Assembly: GCF_016734815.1 (NCBI RefSeq)
Contig: NZ_JAERQF010000026.1
Coordinates: forward strand, 1 to 64,000
Direction: 5' to 3'
Origin: Hymenobacter rubidus
GTDB lineage: Bacteria > Bacteroidota > Bacteroidia > Cytophagales > Hymenobacteraceae
DNA length: 64,000 nt
Made by a program: the position numbers and the translations under genes. The notes beneath the pieces were generated by a model. It was not told the DNA's origin. It saw only the letters and a program-made list of their open reading frames with translations, and did no database searches. Of the stretch, positions 1 to 7,998 are shown piece after piece; within the stretch, counting starts at the first letter, position 1, and each line of letters begins with the position of its first letter.

Positions 1-71
1 GCAGTGGATAGCCTCAGCGAACCTCTGCGTTCGCCTCTGCGGACCTCCGCGAGAAACCCTACCTGAATAAT
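1..71. other. intergenic DNA upstream of murD
   Basis: Short spacer at the window edge. It is C/T-rich with repeated CTCTGCG-like words and shows no reading frame I can support. In related dcw clusters mraY would precede murD, but its end is not visible here. Confidence 0.4.
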
Positions 72-1445
72 ATGAACATCGTCATTCTCGGAGCAGCCGA
101 AAGCGGGGTAGGAGCCGCTTTATTAGCGCAGGCGAAAGGCCACACGGTATTCGTGTCGGACCGCGGCGCCATTCAGGCCGATTATAAGCAGCAGCTCACG
201 CAAGCCGGTATCGAGTTCGAGGAAAACCAGCATACCCTGGAGCGCATTCTGCAAGCGGACGAGGTGGTGAAAAGCCCCGGCATTCCGGAGAAAGCCCCGG
301 TCATTCAGGCCCTGCGCGAAAAGCAGATTCCGATTATTTCGGAGATTGAGTTTGCCGGGCGCTACACCCGTGCCAAGTGCATCTGCATCACGGGCACCAA
401 CGGCAAAACCACTACCACGCTGCTCATTTATCATTTGCTGAAATCGGCGGGCCTCAATGTCGGCCTGGCCGGCAACGTGGGCTTCTCCCTGGCCGAGCAG
501 GTGATTGCCGATACCTTCGACTACTATGTGGTGGAGCTGAGCAGCTTCCAGCTTGATGATACCCACGAATTCCAGCCCTGGATTGCGGTGCTGCTCAACA
601 TCACGCCCGACCACCTCGACCGCTACGGCTACTCGCTCGAAAGCTACGCCCAGGCCAAGCTGCGCATCACCCGCAATCTGGACAGCAACGGGGCCTTCAT
701 TTACAACGCCGACGATGAGGTGACCGGCAAGTACTTTAAGTCCGCCTTTCTGCAAACGCGGCAGCTGCCGTTCAGCCTGCACCACCGGCTCGACGTGCAT
801 TTGGCCGGATACTATACCGGCGAGCACACCCTTTGCACCAACCTCACGCCGGGCCTGGACGAGGACGGCGGCATGGAGCTGAGCACGGCCAATTCGCCCC
901 TCATCGGCCAGCACAACCGCCAGAACACGCTGGCCGCCGTGCTGGCGGCCCGCGTGGCTGGCCTCGACACCAAGCAGATTGAAAGCGCCCTGGCGACCTT
1001 TCAAAATGCCGACCACCGCCTGCAGTTGGTGGGCGAAATCAGCGGCGCCCGCTTCATCAACGACAGCAAGGCCACCAACGTGGAGGCCGCTTGGTACGCC
1101 CTCGACGGCATCCACGAGCCCATTATCTGGATTGCCGGCGGCACCGACAAAGGCAACGATTACAGCAGCCTGCTCAACCTGGCCGAAAACCGCGTGAAGG
1201 CCCTCATCTGCCTGGGCGTCGACAACACCAAGCTGCACGCCAGCTTCGATGCCGTGGTGCCCCACGTGGAGGAAACCCGCAGCATGACCGACGCCGTGGC
1301 CCGCGCCGCCGCCCTGGCCGCCCCCGGCGACGTGGTGCTGCTCTCGCCCTGCTGCGCCAGCTTCGACCTGTTCCAGAACTACGAAGACCGGGGCCGGCAG
1401 TTTGCCGCCGCGGTTGCCGAGTTGCGCGAGGCCGGCGCCGAATAA
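72..1445 (+). CDS. murD: UDP-N-acetylmuramoylalanine--D-glutamate ligase MurD
   Basis: Cytoplasmic Mur ligase that adds D-glutamate to UDP-MurNAc-L-Ala with ATP hydrolysis in peptidoglycan precursor synthesis. The 457-residue protein has the usual family length. Seen: an N-terminal dinucleotide-fold glycine motif (GAAESGVGAA, residues 7-16), the ATP-binding P-loop GTNGKTTT (108-115), the HNRQN motif of the central domain and the C-terminal motif NDSKATN that contacts substrate in Mur ligases. It starts at an ATG and is followed 30 bp later by ftsW, consistent with co-transcription in the dcw cluster. Its position before ftsW, murG and murC is the standard order, which supports murD over the related murE or murF. 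Confidence 0.97.
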   Translation: MNIVILGAAESGVGAALLAQAKGHTVFVSDRGAIQADYKQQLTQAGIEFEENQHTLERILQADEVVKSPGIPEKAPVIQALREKQIPIISEIEFAGRYTRAKCICITGTNGKTTTTLLIYHLLKSAGLNVGLAGNVGFSLAEQVIADTFDYYVVELSSFQLDDTHEFQPWIAVLLNITPDHLDRYGYSLESYAQAKLRITRNLDSNGAFIYNADDEVTGKYFKSAFLQTRQLPFSLHHRLDVHLAGYYTGEHTLCTNLTPGLDEDGGMELSTANSPLIGQHNRQNTLAAVLAARVAGLDTKQIESALATFQNADHRLQLVGEISGARFINDSKATNVEAAWYALDGIHEPIIWIAGGTDKGNDYSSLLNLAENRVKALICLGVDNTKLHASFDAVVPHVEETRSMTDAVARAAALAAPGDVVLLSPCCASFDLFQNYEDRGRQFAAAVAELREAGAE

Positions 1446-1475
1446 TTTCAACTACCTCAGCTAACCCTTTCGATT

Positions 1476-2669
1476 ATGGAAAACGCAAAACAATGGCTGC
1501 AGCGCAACCTCAAAGGCGACCCCATTCTGTGGGCCATCGTGCTGCTGTTCTCCTTCATCAGCGTCGCGGTGGTGTATTCGGCCACCGGCACGCTGGCGTA
1601 TAAAAACGAGATGCGCGGCCGGGCGGGTTCGGCCGAATTAATTGTGCTCAAGCACAGCAGCCTGATTGTGGCCGGCCTGGTATTGATGTGGCTGGCGCAC
1701 CGCGTCGACTACCGCTACTACTCGCGGTTGGCATTGTACGCGCTGCTCATCTCGGTGCCGCTGCTGCTGTTTACCTACCTGCTGGGCGGCGAAACCAACG
1801 GCGCCTCGCGCTGGATGACCATTCCGGTTATCAACCAGACCTTTCAGCCCTCCGACCTGGCCAAGCTGGCCCTGATTTCGCACCTGGCCAGTATGCTCAG
1901 CCGCCGCCAGCAGCACCTGGAAGACTTCTGGACGACGCTCTTTCCGGTAATGCTGTGGGTGGGCGTTATCTGTGGCCTCATTGCCCTCACCAACGCTTCC
2001 ACCTCCTCGCTGCTGTTTGCTACCTGCCTGCTGCTCATGTTTATCGGGCGGGTTCCACTCAAACAGATGCTGGTGATGGTGCTCATTGGGGTAACGGTGG
2101 GCGGCACGGCCCTGGCCAGCGGGCAGCGTTGGAAAACGGTGAAGTCGCGCCTCGAAAACTTCTCCGACCCCACCAAGAAAACGCCCTTCCAGCTCGAACA
2201 CAGCTACATTGCCATTGCCACCGGTGGCATTGCGGGCAAAGGCCCTGGCAAAAGCACCGAGCGCAACATCCTGCCGCACCCGTATTCCGACTTCATCTAC
2301 GCCATCATCATCGAAGAATATGGCCTGATTGGCGGCGCCCTGGTGCTGCTGCTCTACCTCGCCTTCCTTTATCGAGGGCTAAAAACGGTGATGAACAGTT
2401 ACGGCGCTTTTGGCGGGCTGCTCTCGGCGGGGCTCAGCTTCAGCCTCGTGATGCAGGCGCTGGTGAATATGGGCGTGGCCGTGGGCCTGGGCCCCATCAC
2501 CGGCCTGCCGCTGCCCCTGCTGAGCATGGGCGGCACCTCCCTTATTTTTACCGGCATCAGCATCGGCATCATCCTGGCCGTGAGCCGTGGCGAGCGCGAA
2601 GTGCGCCCCATGACCGGCGAGCCCGATGAGACGGCGCGCATCCCCAGCCAGCGCGCGGCGTATGCGTAG
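1476..2669 (+). CDS. ftsW: Peptidoglycan glycosyltransferase / division protein FtsW
   Basis: SEDS-family integral membrane protein that polymerises septal glycan strands from lipid II together with a class B PBP. The 397 residues contain about ten hydrophobic segments starting near residue 19, and the conserved SEDS features late in the protein: a YSDFIYAIIIEEYGL stretch and the GLPLPLLSMGGTS signature near residues 345-357. A RodA identity is possible from sequence alone, but location between murD and murG makes FtsW the better call. Cytoplasmic C-terminus ends in a short charged tail. A hairpin repeat (2698-2799) separates it from murG. Confidence 0.95.
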   Translation: MENAKQWLQRNLKGDPILWAIVLLFSFISVAVVYSATGTLAYKNEMRGRAGSAELIVLKHSSLIVAGLVLMWLAHRVDYRYYSRLALYALLISVPLLLFTYLLGGETNGASRWMTIPVINQTFQPSDLAKLALISHLASMLSRRQQHLEDFWTTLFPVMLWVGVICGLIALTNASTSSLLFATCLLLMFIGRVPLKQMLVMVLIGVTVGGTALASGQRWKTVKSRLENFSDPTKKTPFQLEHSYIAIATGGIAGKGPGKSTERNILPHPYSDFIYAIIIEEYGLIGGALVLLLYLAFLYRGLKTVMNSYGAFGGLLSAGLSFSLVMQALVNMGVAVGLGPITGLPLPLLSMGGTSLIFTGISIGIILAVSRGEREVRPMTGEPDETARIPSQRAAYA

Positions 2670-2697
2670 TGCCTCAATGAAAAAGGACCTGCCAACT

Positions 2698-2799
2698 ACA
2701 AGAACGTCATGCAGAGCGTAGCGAAGCATCTTTACCGCAGCAGTAATGATTTACTATTGCGGTAAAGATGCTTCGCTACGCTCTGCATGACGTTCTTGT
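2698..2799. repeat. intergenic inverted repeat, GTCATGC family, copy 1
   Basis: Near-perfect hairpin of about 102 bp. The outer arms read ACAAGAACGTCATGCAGAGC and its reverse complement, continuing through GTAGCGAAGCATCTTTACCGC, with a short loop. It lies between ftsW and murG. Both arms carry the same GCGTAGCG variant, so the two halves co-vary. Confidence 0.9.
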
Positions 2800-2823
2800 T
2801 AGCTGCCTGACGTTCCTCCAAAA

Positions 2824-3921
2824 ATGACCAATACCCCTCTTCGTTTCATTATTTCCGGCGGTGGCACGGGCGGGCACATCTTCCCGGCCGTGGCCATTGC
2901 CAACGAGCTGCGCCGCCGTTTGCCCGATGCCGAAATCCTCTTCGTCGGCGCCAACGGCCGCATGGAAATGACGCGCGTACCCGAGGCCGGCTACAAAATC
3001 GTGGGCCTCGACATCACCGGCCTGCAACGCCGCCTCACGCCCCAAAACCTCCTGTTTCCAATGCGGGTGTTCCGCTCGGTGCGCAAGGCGGGCAAGCTCA
3101 TTGAGGAGTTTCGGCCCGATGCCGTGGTCGGAGTGGGGGGCTATGCCTCGGCGCCGGTGCTGCTGGCGGCTACGTCGCGGGCGATTCCCTCGCTCATTCA
3201 GGAGCAGAATTCCTACGCCGGCCTGGTAAACAAGCTCCTGGCCAAGCGCGTGAACAAAATATGCGTGGCCTACGACGGCATGGAAAAGTTTTTCCCCGCC
3301 GATAAGCTTGTGCTAACCGGTAACCCCGTACGCACCGAAATTGCCCACGGCGACCGCGCCGAAGCCCTGAAATTCTTCGGCCTCGACCCGGCTAAGAAAA
3401 CCCTGCTCGTGGTGGGCGGCAGCCTGGGCGCCCGCACCCTCAACCAGGCCACGGCCGCCGCGCTGCCCCGCCTGCGCGAAGCCGGCGTGCAATTGCTCTG
3501 GCAAACCGGCAAGCTCTTCTTCCCCGAAGCCCGCCAGCAGGCCGACCAAGCCAGCAACCTCCACGCCCTAGAATTTATTCAGCGCATGGATTTGGCCTAC
3601 GCGGCCGCCGATGTTGTCATCAGCCGGGCCGGCGCGCTGTCGGTTTCCGAGTTGTGCCTCACCGGCAAGGCCAGCATTCTGGTTCCCTCGCCCAACGTAG
3701 CCGAAGACCATCAAACCAAAAATGCGCTGGCCTTGGTCAGCAAAGGGGCGGCCGTGCTCATCACCGACGAGCACGCCCCTGCGCGCCTCTACGATGAAGC
3801 CCTGCGCCTACTCGACGACTCCGAGCGGCAGCAGCAGCTCAGCAGCCGGGTGCGGGAACTGGCCCGCCCCAACGCCACCGTCACCATTGTGGATGAGCTG
3901 CTGAAATTGATTAAGAAATAA
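2824..3921 (+). CDS. murG: UDP-GlcNAc:lipid I N-acetylglucosaminyltransferase MurG
   Basis: Membrane-associated GT28 enzyme that converts lipid I to lipid II. The 365-residue length is typical. The N-terminal glycine loop GGGTGGHIFPA (residues 11-21) and the second loop GGSLGAR (about 198-204) are present. The UDP-GlcNAc binding region shows SRAGALSVSEL and the following NVAEDHQTKNA, both diagnostic of MurG. ATG start 24 bp after the end of the copy-1 hairpin. The order ftsW-murG-murC is the conserved dcw order. Confidence 0.97.
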   Translation: MTNTPLRFIISGGGTGGHIFPAVAIANELRRRLPDAEILFVGANGRMEMTRVPEAGYKIVGLDITGLQRRLTPQNLLFPMRVFRSVRKAGKLIEEFRPDAVVGVGGYASAPVLLAATSRAIPSLIQEQNSYAGLVNKLLAKRVNKICVAYDGMEKFFPADKLVLTGNPVRTEIAHGDRAEALKFFGLDPAKKTLLVVGGSLGARTLNQATAAALPRLREAGVQLLWQTGKLFFPEARQQADQASNLHALEFIQRMDLAYAAADVVISRAGALSVSELCLTGKASILVPSPNVAEDHQTKNALALVSKGAAVLITDEHAPARLYDEALRLLDDSERQQQLSSRVRELARPNATVTIVDELLKLIKK

Positions 3922-3923
3922 AC

Positions 3924-4019
3924 CGTCATGCTGAGCGCAGCCGAAGCATCTCGCGTGCAGCAGCAACTATTTACCTGCCCGTTCCCGGTAGAGATGCTTC
4001 GACAAGCTCAGCATGACGT
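3924..4019. repeat. intergenic inverted repeat, GTCATGC family, copy 2 (hybrid arms)
   Basis: Hairpin between murG and murC. The left arm reads GTCATGCTGAGCGCAGCCG, while the right arm in reverse complement reads GTCATGCTGAGCTTGTCG. The two halves therefore belong to different subfamilies and pair imperfectly in the middle. Both arms keep GAAGCATCTC. Confidence 0.85.
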
Positions 4020-4044
4020 TTCGACAAAACAAAAACACTGACAA

Positions 4045-5442
4045 TTGAAGCAGTTTCCCTTCGTTTACTTCCTTGGCATCGGCGGCATTGGCATGTCGGC
4101 CCTGGCGCGCTGGTTCCGGGCTAACGGGCACAGCGTGAGCGGCTATGACAAGACCGAAACGCCCCTGACGCAAGCGCTGACTGCCGAAGGCATCGCCATT
4201 CACTACCAGGACGCGGTAGAAAATATCCCTGCTGAAATCCGCGAAAACCGCGCCACCACGCTGGTCGTCCTCACGCCCGCCATCCCGGCCGAGAGCCTGG
4301 AGTGGGCCTGGCTGCGGGCCGAAGGGTACGACATTCGCAAGCGGAGCCAGGTGCTGGGCGTGCTCACCGAAGGGCGCTACACCATTGCGGTGGCCGGCAC
4401 CCACGGCAAAACAACCACCAGCAGCATGGTGGCCCACCTGCTGCACCACGCCGGCCTTGATGCATGCGCTTTCTTGGGCGGCATTGCCGTGAACTTGGGC
4501 AGCAACTTACTGCTGCCTGCCACGCCCGCCGCCCCCATTGTGGTGGAAGCCGACGAGTACGACCGCAGTTTCCTCACGCTCTTTCCCGACGTGGCCATTG
4601 TCACCAGCACCGATGCCGACCACCTCGACATCTACGGCGATAAAGAGTCGTTGGTAGAGTCGTTCCGGCAGTTTGTGAGGCAGCTAAAGCCCGGCGGTAC
4701 ACTCATTATTAATCATACCGCCGATGCCAGCGTGGCGGCTGCGGTGCCGGCTGGCACCCGCGTCATCCGCTACGGCCTCACGCCGGAGCAGGGGCCGGAG
4801 CTATTTGCCACCAACATTTCGGCCGAAGGCCATCAGTTTCACTTCGACCTGCACGGGCCCCATGGCATCGTGAATGGGCTGGAACTGGCCGTGCCGGGCT
4901 ATCACAACGTGGAAAACATGCTGGCCGCCGCCGCTGTGGCGCAGCTGCAAGGTGTGGAGGAGGAAAAATTGCGCGCCGCCGTGGCCGCCTACCGCGGCGT
5001 CAAGCGGCGGTTTGAGTTTGTCGTGACCACGCCGCAACACGTTTATTTAGATGATTACGCCCATCACCCACGCGAAATCGAGGCTTTCCTGCGTTCAGTC
5101 CGGGCCCTGTATCCCCACAAACGGTTGCGGGTGATTTTTCAGCCCCACCTGTTCACCCGCACCCGGGACTTTGCGGATGGCTTTTCCAAGAGCTTAAGCA
5201 TTGCAGATGAGGTATTTTTGTTAGATATTTACCCCGCCCGCGAAAAGCCTTTGCCGGGCATTACTTCCGACCTGCTGCTGGCCGCCATCACCGCTCCTAC
5301 CAAAGCCATTCAAACCAAAGCGCAGGTGCTGCACGCCGCCCAAACCGATGACTCTTTCGACGTGCTGGCCACCGTTGGCGCCGGGGACATTGATACCCTG
5401 GTTCCGCAATTAAAAGCAATGCTGACCGAGCGTTGGAAGTAG
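4045..5442 (+). CDS. murC: UDP-N-acetylmuramate--L-alanine ligase MurC
   Basis: Cytoplasmic Mur ligase adding the first amino acid to UDP-MurNAc. Seen: the N-terminal GIGGIGMSALA motif (residues 11-21), P-loop GTHGKTTT (118-125), the EADEYDRSF motif of the central domain and the YAHHPREIEA motif of the C-terminal domain; 465 residues, normal length. The start is a TTG. The first in-frame Met lies inside the glycine motif, so a downstream ATG would destroy the nucleotide fold and the TTG start is effectively forced. No strong Shine-Dalgarno sequence precedes it. It sits between two hairpin repeats. Confidence 0.96.
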   Translation: MKQFPFVYFLGIGGIGMSALARWFRANGHSVSGYDKTETPLTQALTAEGIAIHYQDAVENIPAEIRENRATTLVVLTPAIPAESLEWAWLRAEGYDIRKRSQVLGVLTEGRYTIAVAGTHGKTTTSSMVAHLLHHAGLDACAFLGGIAVNLGSNLLLPATPAAPIVVEADEYDRSFLTLFPDVAIVTSTDADHLDIYGDKESLVESFRQFVRQLKPGGTLIINHTADASVAAAVPAGTRVIRYGLTPEQGPELFATNISAEGHQFHFDLHGPHGIVNGLELAVPGYHNVENMLAAAAVAQLQGVEEEKLRAAVAAYRGVKRRFEFVVTTPQHVYLDDYAHHPREIEAFLRSVRALYPHKRLRVIFQPHLFTRTRDFADGFSKSLSIADEVFLLDIYPAREKPLPGITSDLLLAAITAPTKAIQTKAQVLHAAQTDDSFDVLATVGAGDIDTLVPQLKAMLTERWK

Positions 5443-5450
5443 CCGAAAAA

Positions 5451-5546
5451 CGTCACGCTGAGCGCAGTCGAAGCATCTCTACCGCAACAGTAATTCAATC
5501 GACTTAACGCAGCAGTAGAGATGCTTCGACTGCGCTCAGCATGACG
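5451..5546. repeat. intergenic inverted repeat, GTCATGC family, copy 3
   Basis: Hairpin between murC and ftsQ with arms CGTCACGCTGAGCGCAGTCG / CGTCATGCTGAGCGCAGTCG extending into AAGCATCTCTAC. One transition separates the arm ends. The loop is about 30 bp. Confidence 0.88.
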
Positions 5547-5612
5547 GCCGACGGCTTTGAGTATTAATAACGCTCCTATTATACCCCACTCCACCACACC
5601 ATTCCACCTATT

Positions 5613-6371
5613 TTGGACCGCACCATTCGAAATTTTCTTGTTGCCGCTGCTTGCCTCCTGGTGCTGGGCGGGCTGGGCGTGTTCGCGGCCCTGCGCCAGG
5701 CGTCTCGTCCCGTAAGCGCCGTTACCGTCAACATTGCCAACGAGTTCGATAATTACTTTATCAGCGAGCGCGGCGTAACGGCCCTGCTCACCAAGGGCGG
5801 CAAAGAACCCGTGTTGGGCACGATGCCCGAGGGCCCGCGCCTGCGGGAGTTTGAAGGTCGCCTGAAAGCCCATCCCTTCGTGCGCGATGCGCAGGTGTAC
5901 CGCGACCTGGCCGGCAACCTGCACGCCGATGTGCGCCAAAACCGCCCCATTGCCCGCCTCACGCACCCCGACACCCGCCTCGATACCTACGTCGACGCCG
6001 AGGGGCACATGCTGCCGCTTTCGCCTTTGTTCACGGCCCACGTGGCCACCGTGGCGCGGGCCGGCGGTGCCAGCCTGCCAAGTGCATTTTTCCAAGACAG
6101 CACCGGGCGGCACTACCTGGAGTTTCTGCGCTACATCGACGAGCATGAATTCTGGAAAGCGCAGGTTTCGGAGGTGTTTATTGAGCCCGGCGGCAAGTTG
6201 TCGTTTACCCAGCAAGTAGGGGACCAGCGCATCGAATTTGGGCTGCCCGAAAATATTTCCGAAAAATTCGCCAAGCTTATGGTATTTTACCGTCAAATTC
6301 CGTCCGTGTTGGGGTGGGACACGTACCACCGCGTCAACGTTGAATACCAAAATCAGATTATCTGCGAATAG
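5613..6371 (+). CDS. ftsQ: Cell division protein FtsQ (POTRA domain)
   Basis: Bitopic inner-membrane divisome protein linking early cytoplasmic and late periplasmic components. The 252-residue product has a short cytoplasmic N-terminus, one membrane span at about residues 8-27, and a periplasmic POTRA-like region. Sequence divergence is high, as usual for FtsQ, and the call relies heavily on position between murC and ftsA. It begins at TTG; the next in-frame Met is beyond the membrane span, so the TTG is preferred. The 85 bp to ftsA carry no visible terminator. Confidence 0.88.
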   Translation: MDRTIRNFLVAAACLLVLGGLGVFAALRQASRPVSAVTVNIANEFDNYFISERGVTALLTKGGKEPVLGTMPEGPRLREFEGRLKAHPFVRDAQVYRDLAGNLHADVRQNRPIARLTHPDTRLDTYVDAEGHMLPLSPLFTAHVATVARAGGASLPSAFFQDSTGRHYLEFLRYIDEHEFWKAQVSEVFIEPGGKLSFTQQVGDQRIEFGLPENISEKFAKLMVFYRQIPSVLGWDTYHRVNVEYQNQIICE

Positions 6372-6455
6372 CAATTCGCTGAAAACTAGGTCGTAAGGCC
6401 GAGAAAACTTCATTTCCAACCCACGAATTCCTCACTGCTCGCCAGCACCGCTCTT

Positions 6456-7862
6456 ATGCATCAAGACAAAATCGTCGTCGGGCTCGACATTGGTACCACA
6501 AAAATCTGCGCCCTGGTGGGCCGCAAAAATGAGTTTGGTAAACTCGAAATCCTGGGCATGGGCAAAGCCGTGTCGGAAGGGGTTTCGCGCGGCATCGTGC
6601 TCAATATTGACAAGACCGTAGATGCCATCAAACGGGCCATTCGGCAGGCCGAAGAACAGTCCGGAATTAGCATTGGAGTGGTAAACGTCGGCATTGCTGG
6701 CCAGCACATCAAGAGCCTCCAGCACAACGGCAGCATCACCCGCAACTCGCACGACACCATTGGTCCAGACGACGTGGCCCGCCTCACGCAGGACATGTAC
6801 CGCCTCGTGACCCAGCCCGGCTCGCAAATCATCCACGTGATGCCGCAGGACTACAAAGTGGACTACGAGGAAGGCATCGCCGACCCCGTGGGCTACGAAG
6901 GCGTGCGTCTGGAAGGCAACTTCCACATTATCACGGCGCAAAGCACGGCCATCAACAACATCAACAAGTGCGTGACCAAGGCCGGCCTCGAAATCGCCGA
7001 CCTGATTCTCGAACCACTGGCCAGTTCCATGTCCATCCTCTCGGAGGAGGAGAAGGAAGCCGGCGTGGCCCTGATTGACATTGGCGGCGGCACTACCGAT
7101 TTGGCGGTATTCAAGGATGGCATCATCCGCCACGCGGCGGTGCTGCCTTTCGGTGGCAACATCATCACGCAGGACATCAAAACCGGCTGCAACGTGGCCC
7201 CCGGCCAAGCTGAGCAGCTGAAAGTGAAGTTCGGCAAAGCCATTGCCCAGGAAGCCAGCGACTACGAAATCGTGAGCATCCCCGGCCTGCCCAACCGCCC
7301 GCCGAAAGAGGTGTCGTTGAAAAACCTGGCGTACATCATCGAGGCCCGCATGTCGGAAATCATGGAGCTGGTGTATGCCGAAATATACCGCATGGGCCTG
7401 CACGACAAGCTGTCGGCCGGCATTGTGCTCACCGGCGGCGGCTCGCAGCTCCAGAATCTGGAGCAGCTCACCGAGTACATCACCGGGCTGGACACGCGCA
7501 TCGGCTATCCTAACCAGCACCTCGGCAAGAGCCGCATTGAGGCCGTAAAGTCGCCGATGTATGCCACTACCGTGGGCCTCGTGCTGTCGGGCTACCACTC
7601 GCTGGACGAGCGCAACCTGTCGCGCACCTCTTTCGAGCACCAGGAGCAGCACGTTGCGCCGGCCTACACAGCCGCGCCGCAACCAGCCCCGGCCGCTACG
7701 CCAGCGCCCGTCGAAACGCGGGCTACGGCGCCGGCTGTCCCGGCCCCCGCGCCGCAGCCCGCCAAAGTGAAGGAGCCCGGCGCCGCCAGTCGTTTCTTCA
7801 AGGACATCATCACCCGCACCAAAGGGCTGCTGATTGACGACTACGACGATAAATCCTACTAA
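6456..7862 (+). CDS. ftsA: Cell division protein FtsA
   Basis: Actin-like ATPase that tethers FtsZ to the membrane. The 468-residue protein starts with the phosphate-1 motif GLDIGTTKICALVG (residues 9-22), has the phosphate-2 motif LIDIGGGTTDLAVF and the adenosine motif IVLTGGGSQL. The C-terminus is an Ala/Pro-rich linker (about residues 395-440) followed by a putative amphipathic membrane-targeting helix (SRFFKDIITRTKGLL). The long proline-rich linker is more extended than in Escherichia coli FtsA. Confidence 0.97.
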   Translation: MHQDKIVVGLDIGTTKICALVGRKNEFGKLEILGMGKAVSEGVSRGIVLNIDKTVDAIKRAIRQAEEQSGISIGVVNVGIAGQHIKSLQHNGSITRNSHDTIGPDDVARLTQDMYRLVTQPGSQIIHVMPQDYKVDYEEGIADPVGYEGVRLEGNFHIITAQSTAINNINKCVTKAGLEIADLILEPLASSMSILSEEEKEAGVALIDIGGGTTDLAVFKDGIIRHAAVLPFGGNIITQDIKTGCNVAPGQAEQLKVKFGKAIAQEASDYEIVSIPGLPNRPPKEVSLKNLAYIIEARMSEIMELVYAEIYRMGLHDKLSAGIVLTGGGSQLQNLEQLTEYITGLDTRIGYPNQHLGKSRIEAVKSPMYATTVGLVLSGYHSLDERNLSRTSFEHQEQHVAPAYTAAPQPAPAATPAPVETRATAPAVPAPAPQPAKVKEPGAASRFFKDIITRTKGLLIDDYDDKSY

Positions 7863-7865
7863 GAC

Positions 7866-7993
7866 TGTTGAATTGGCGGATTGTTGAATTGATAAATTGT
7901 TTGATAGTGCGGTGTAACGGGTTCGTGTTCACCGGTTATTGGACATGTGTATCTACAATTTGACAATTCGGCCATCCACCCATTCAACCATTC
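7866..7993. repeat. imperfect inverted repeat in the ftsA-ftsZ spacer
   Basis: The stretch from about 7866 (GTTGAATTGGCGGATTGTTG) to 7900 is an imperfect reverse complement of 7957-7990 (ending CCACCCATTCAACC). It fills most of the 136-bp spacer between ftsA and ftsZ. It is AT-richer than the flanking genes and unrelated in sequence to the GTCATGC hairpins. Confidence 0.6.
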
Positions 7994-7998
7994 CATAT

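Noticed and set aside
7939..7998. Longer start for FtsZ
   Set aside because: The extra 20 codons lie in the intergenic inverted repeat and have no counterpart in FtsZ proteins.
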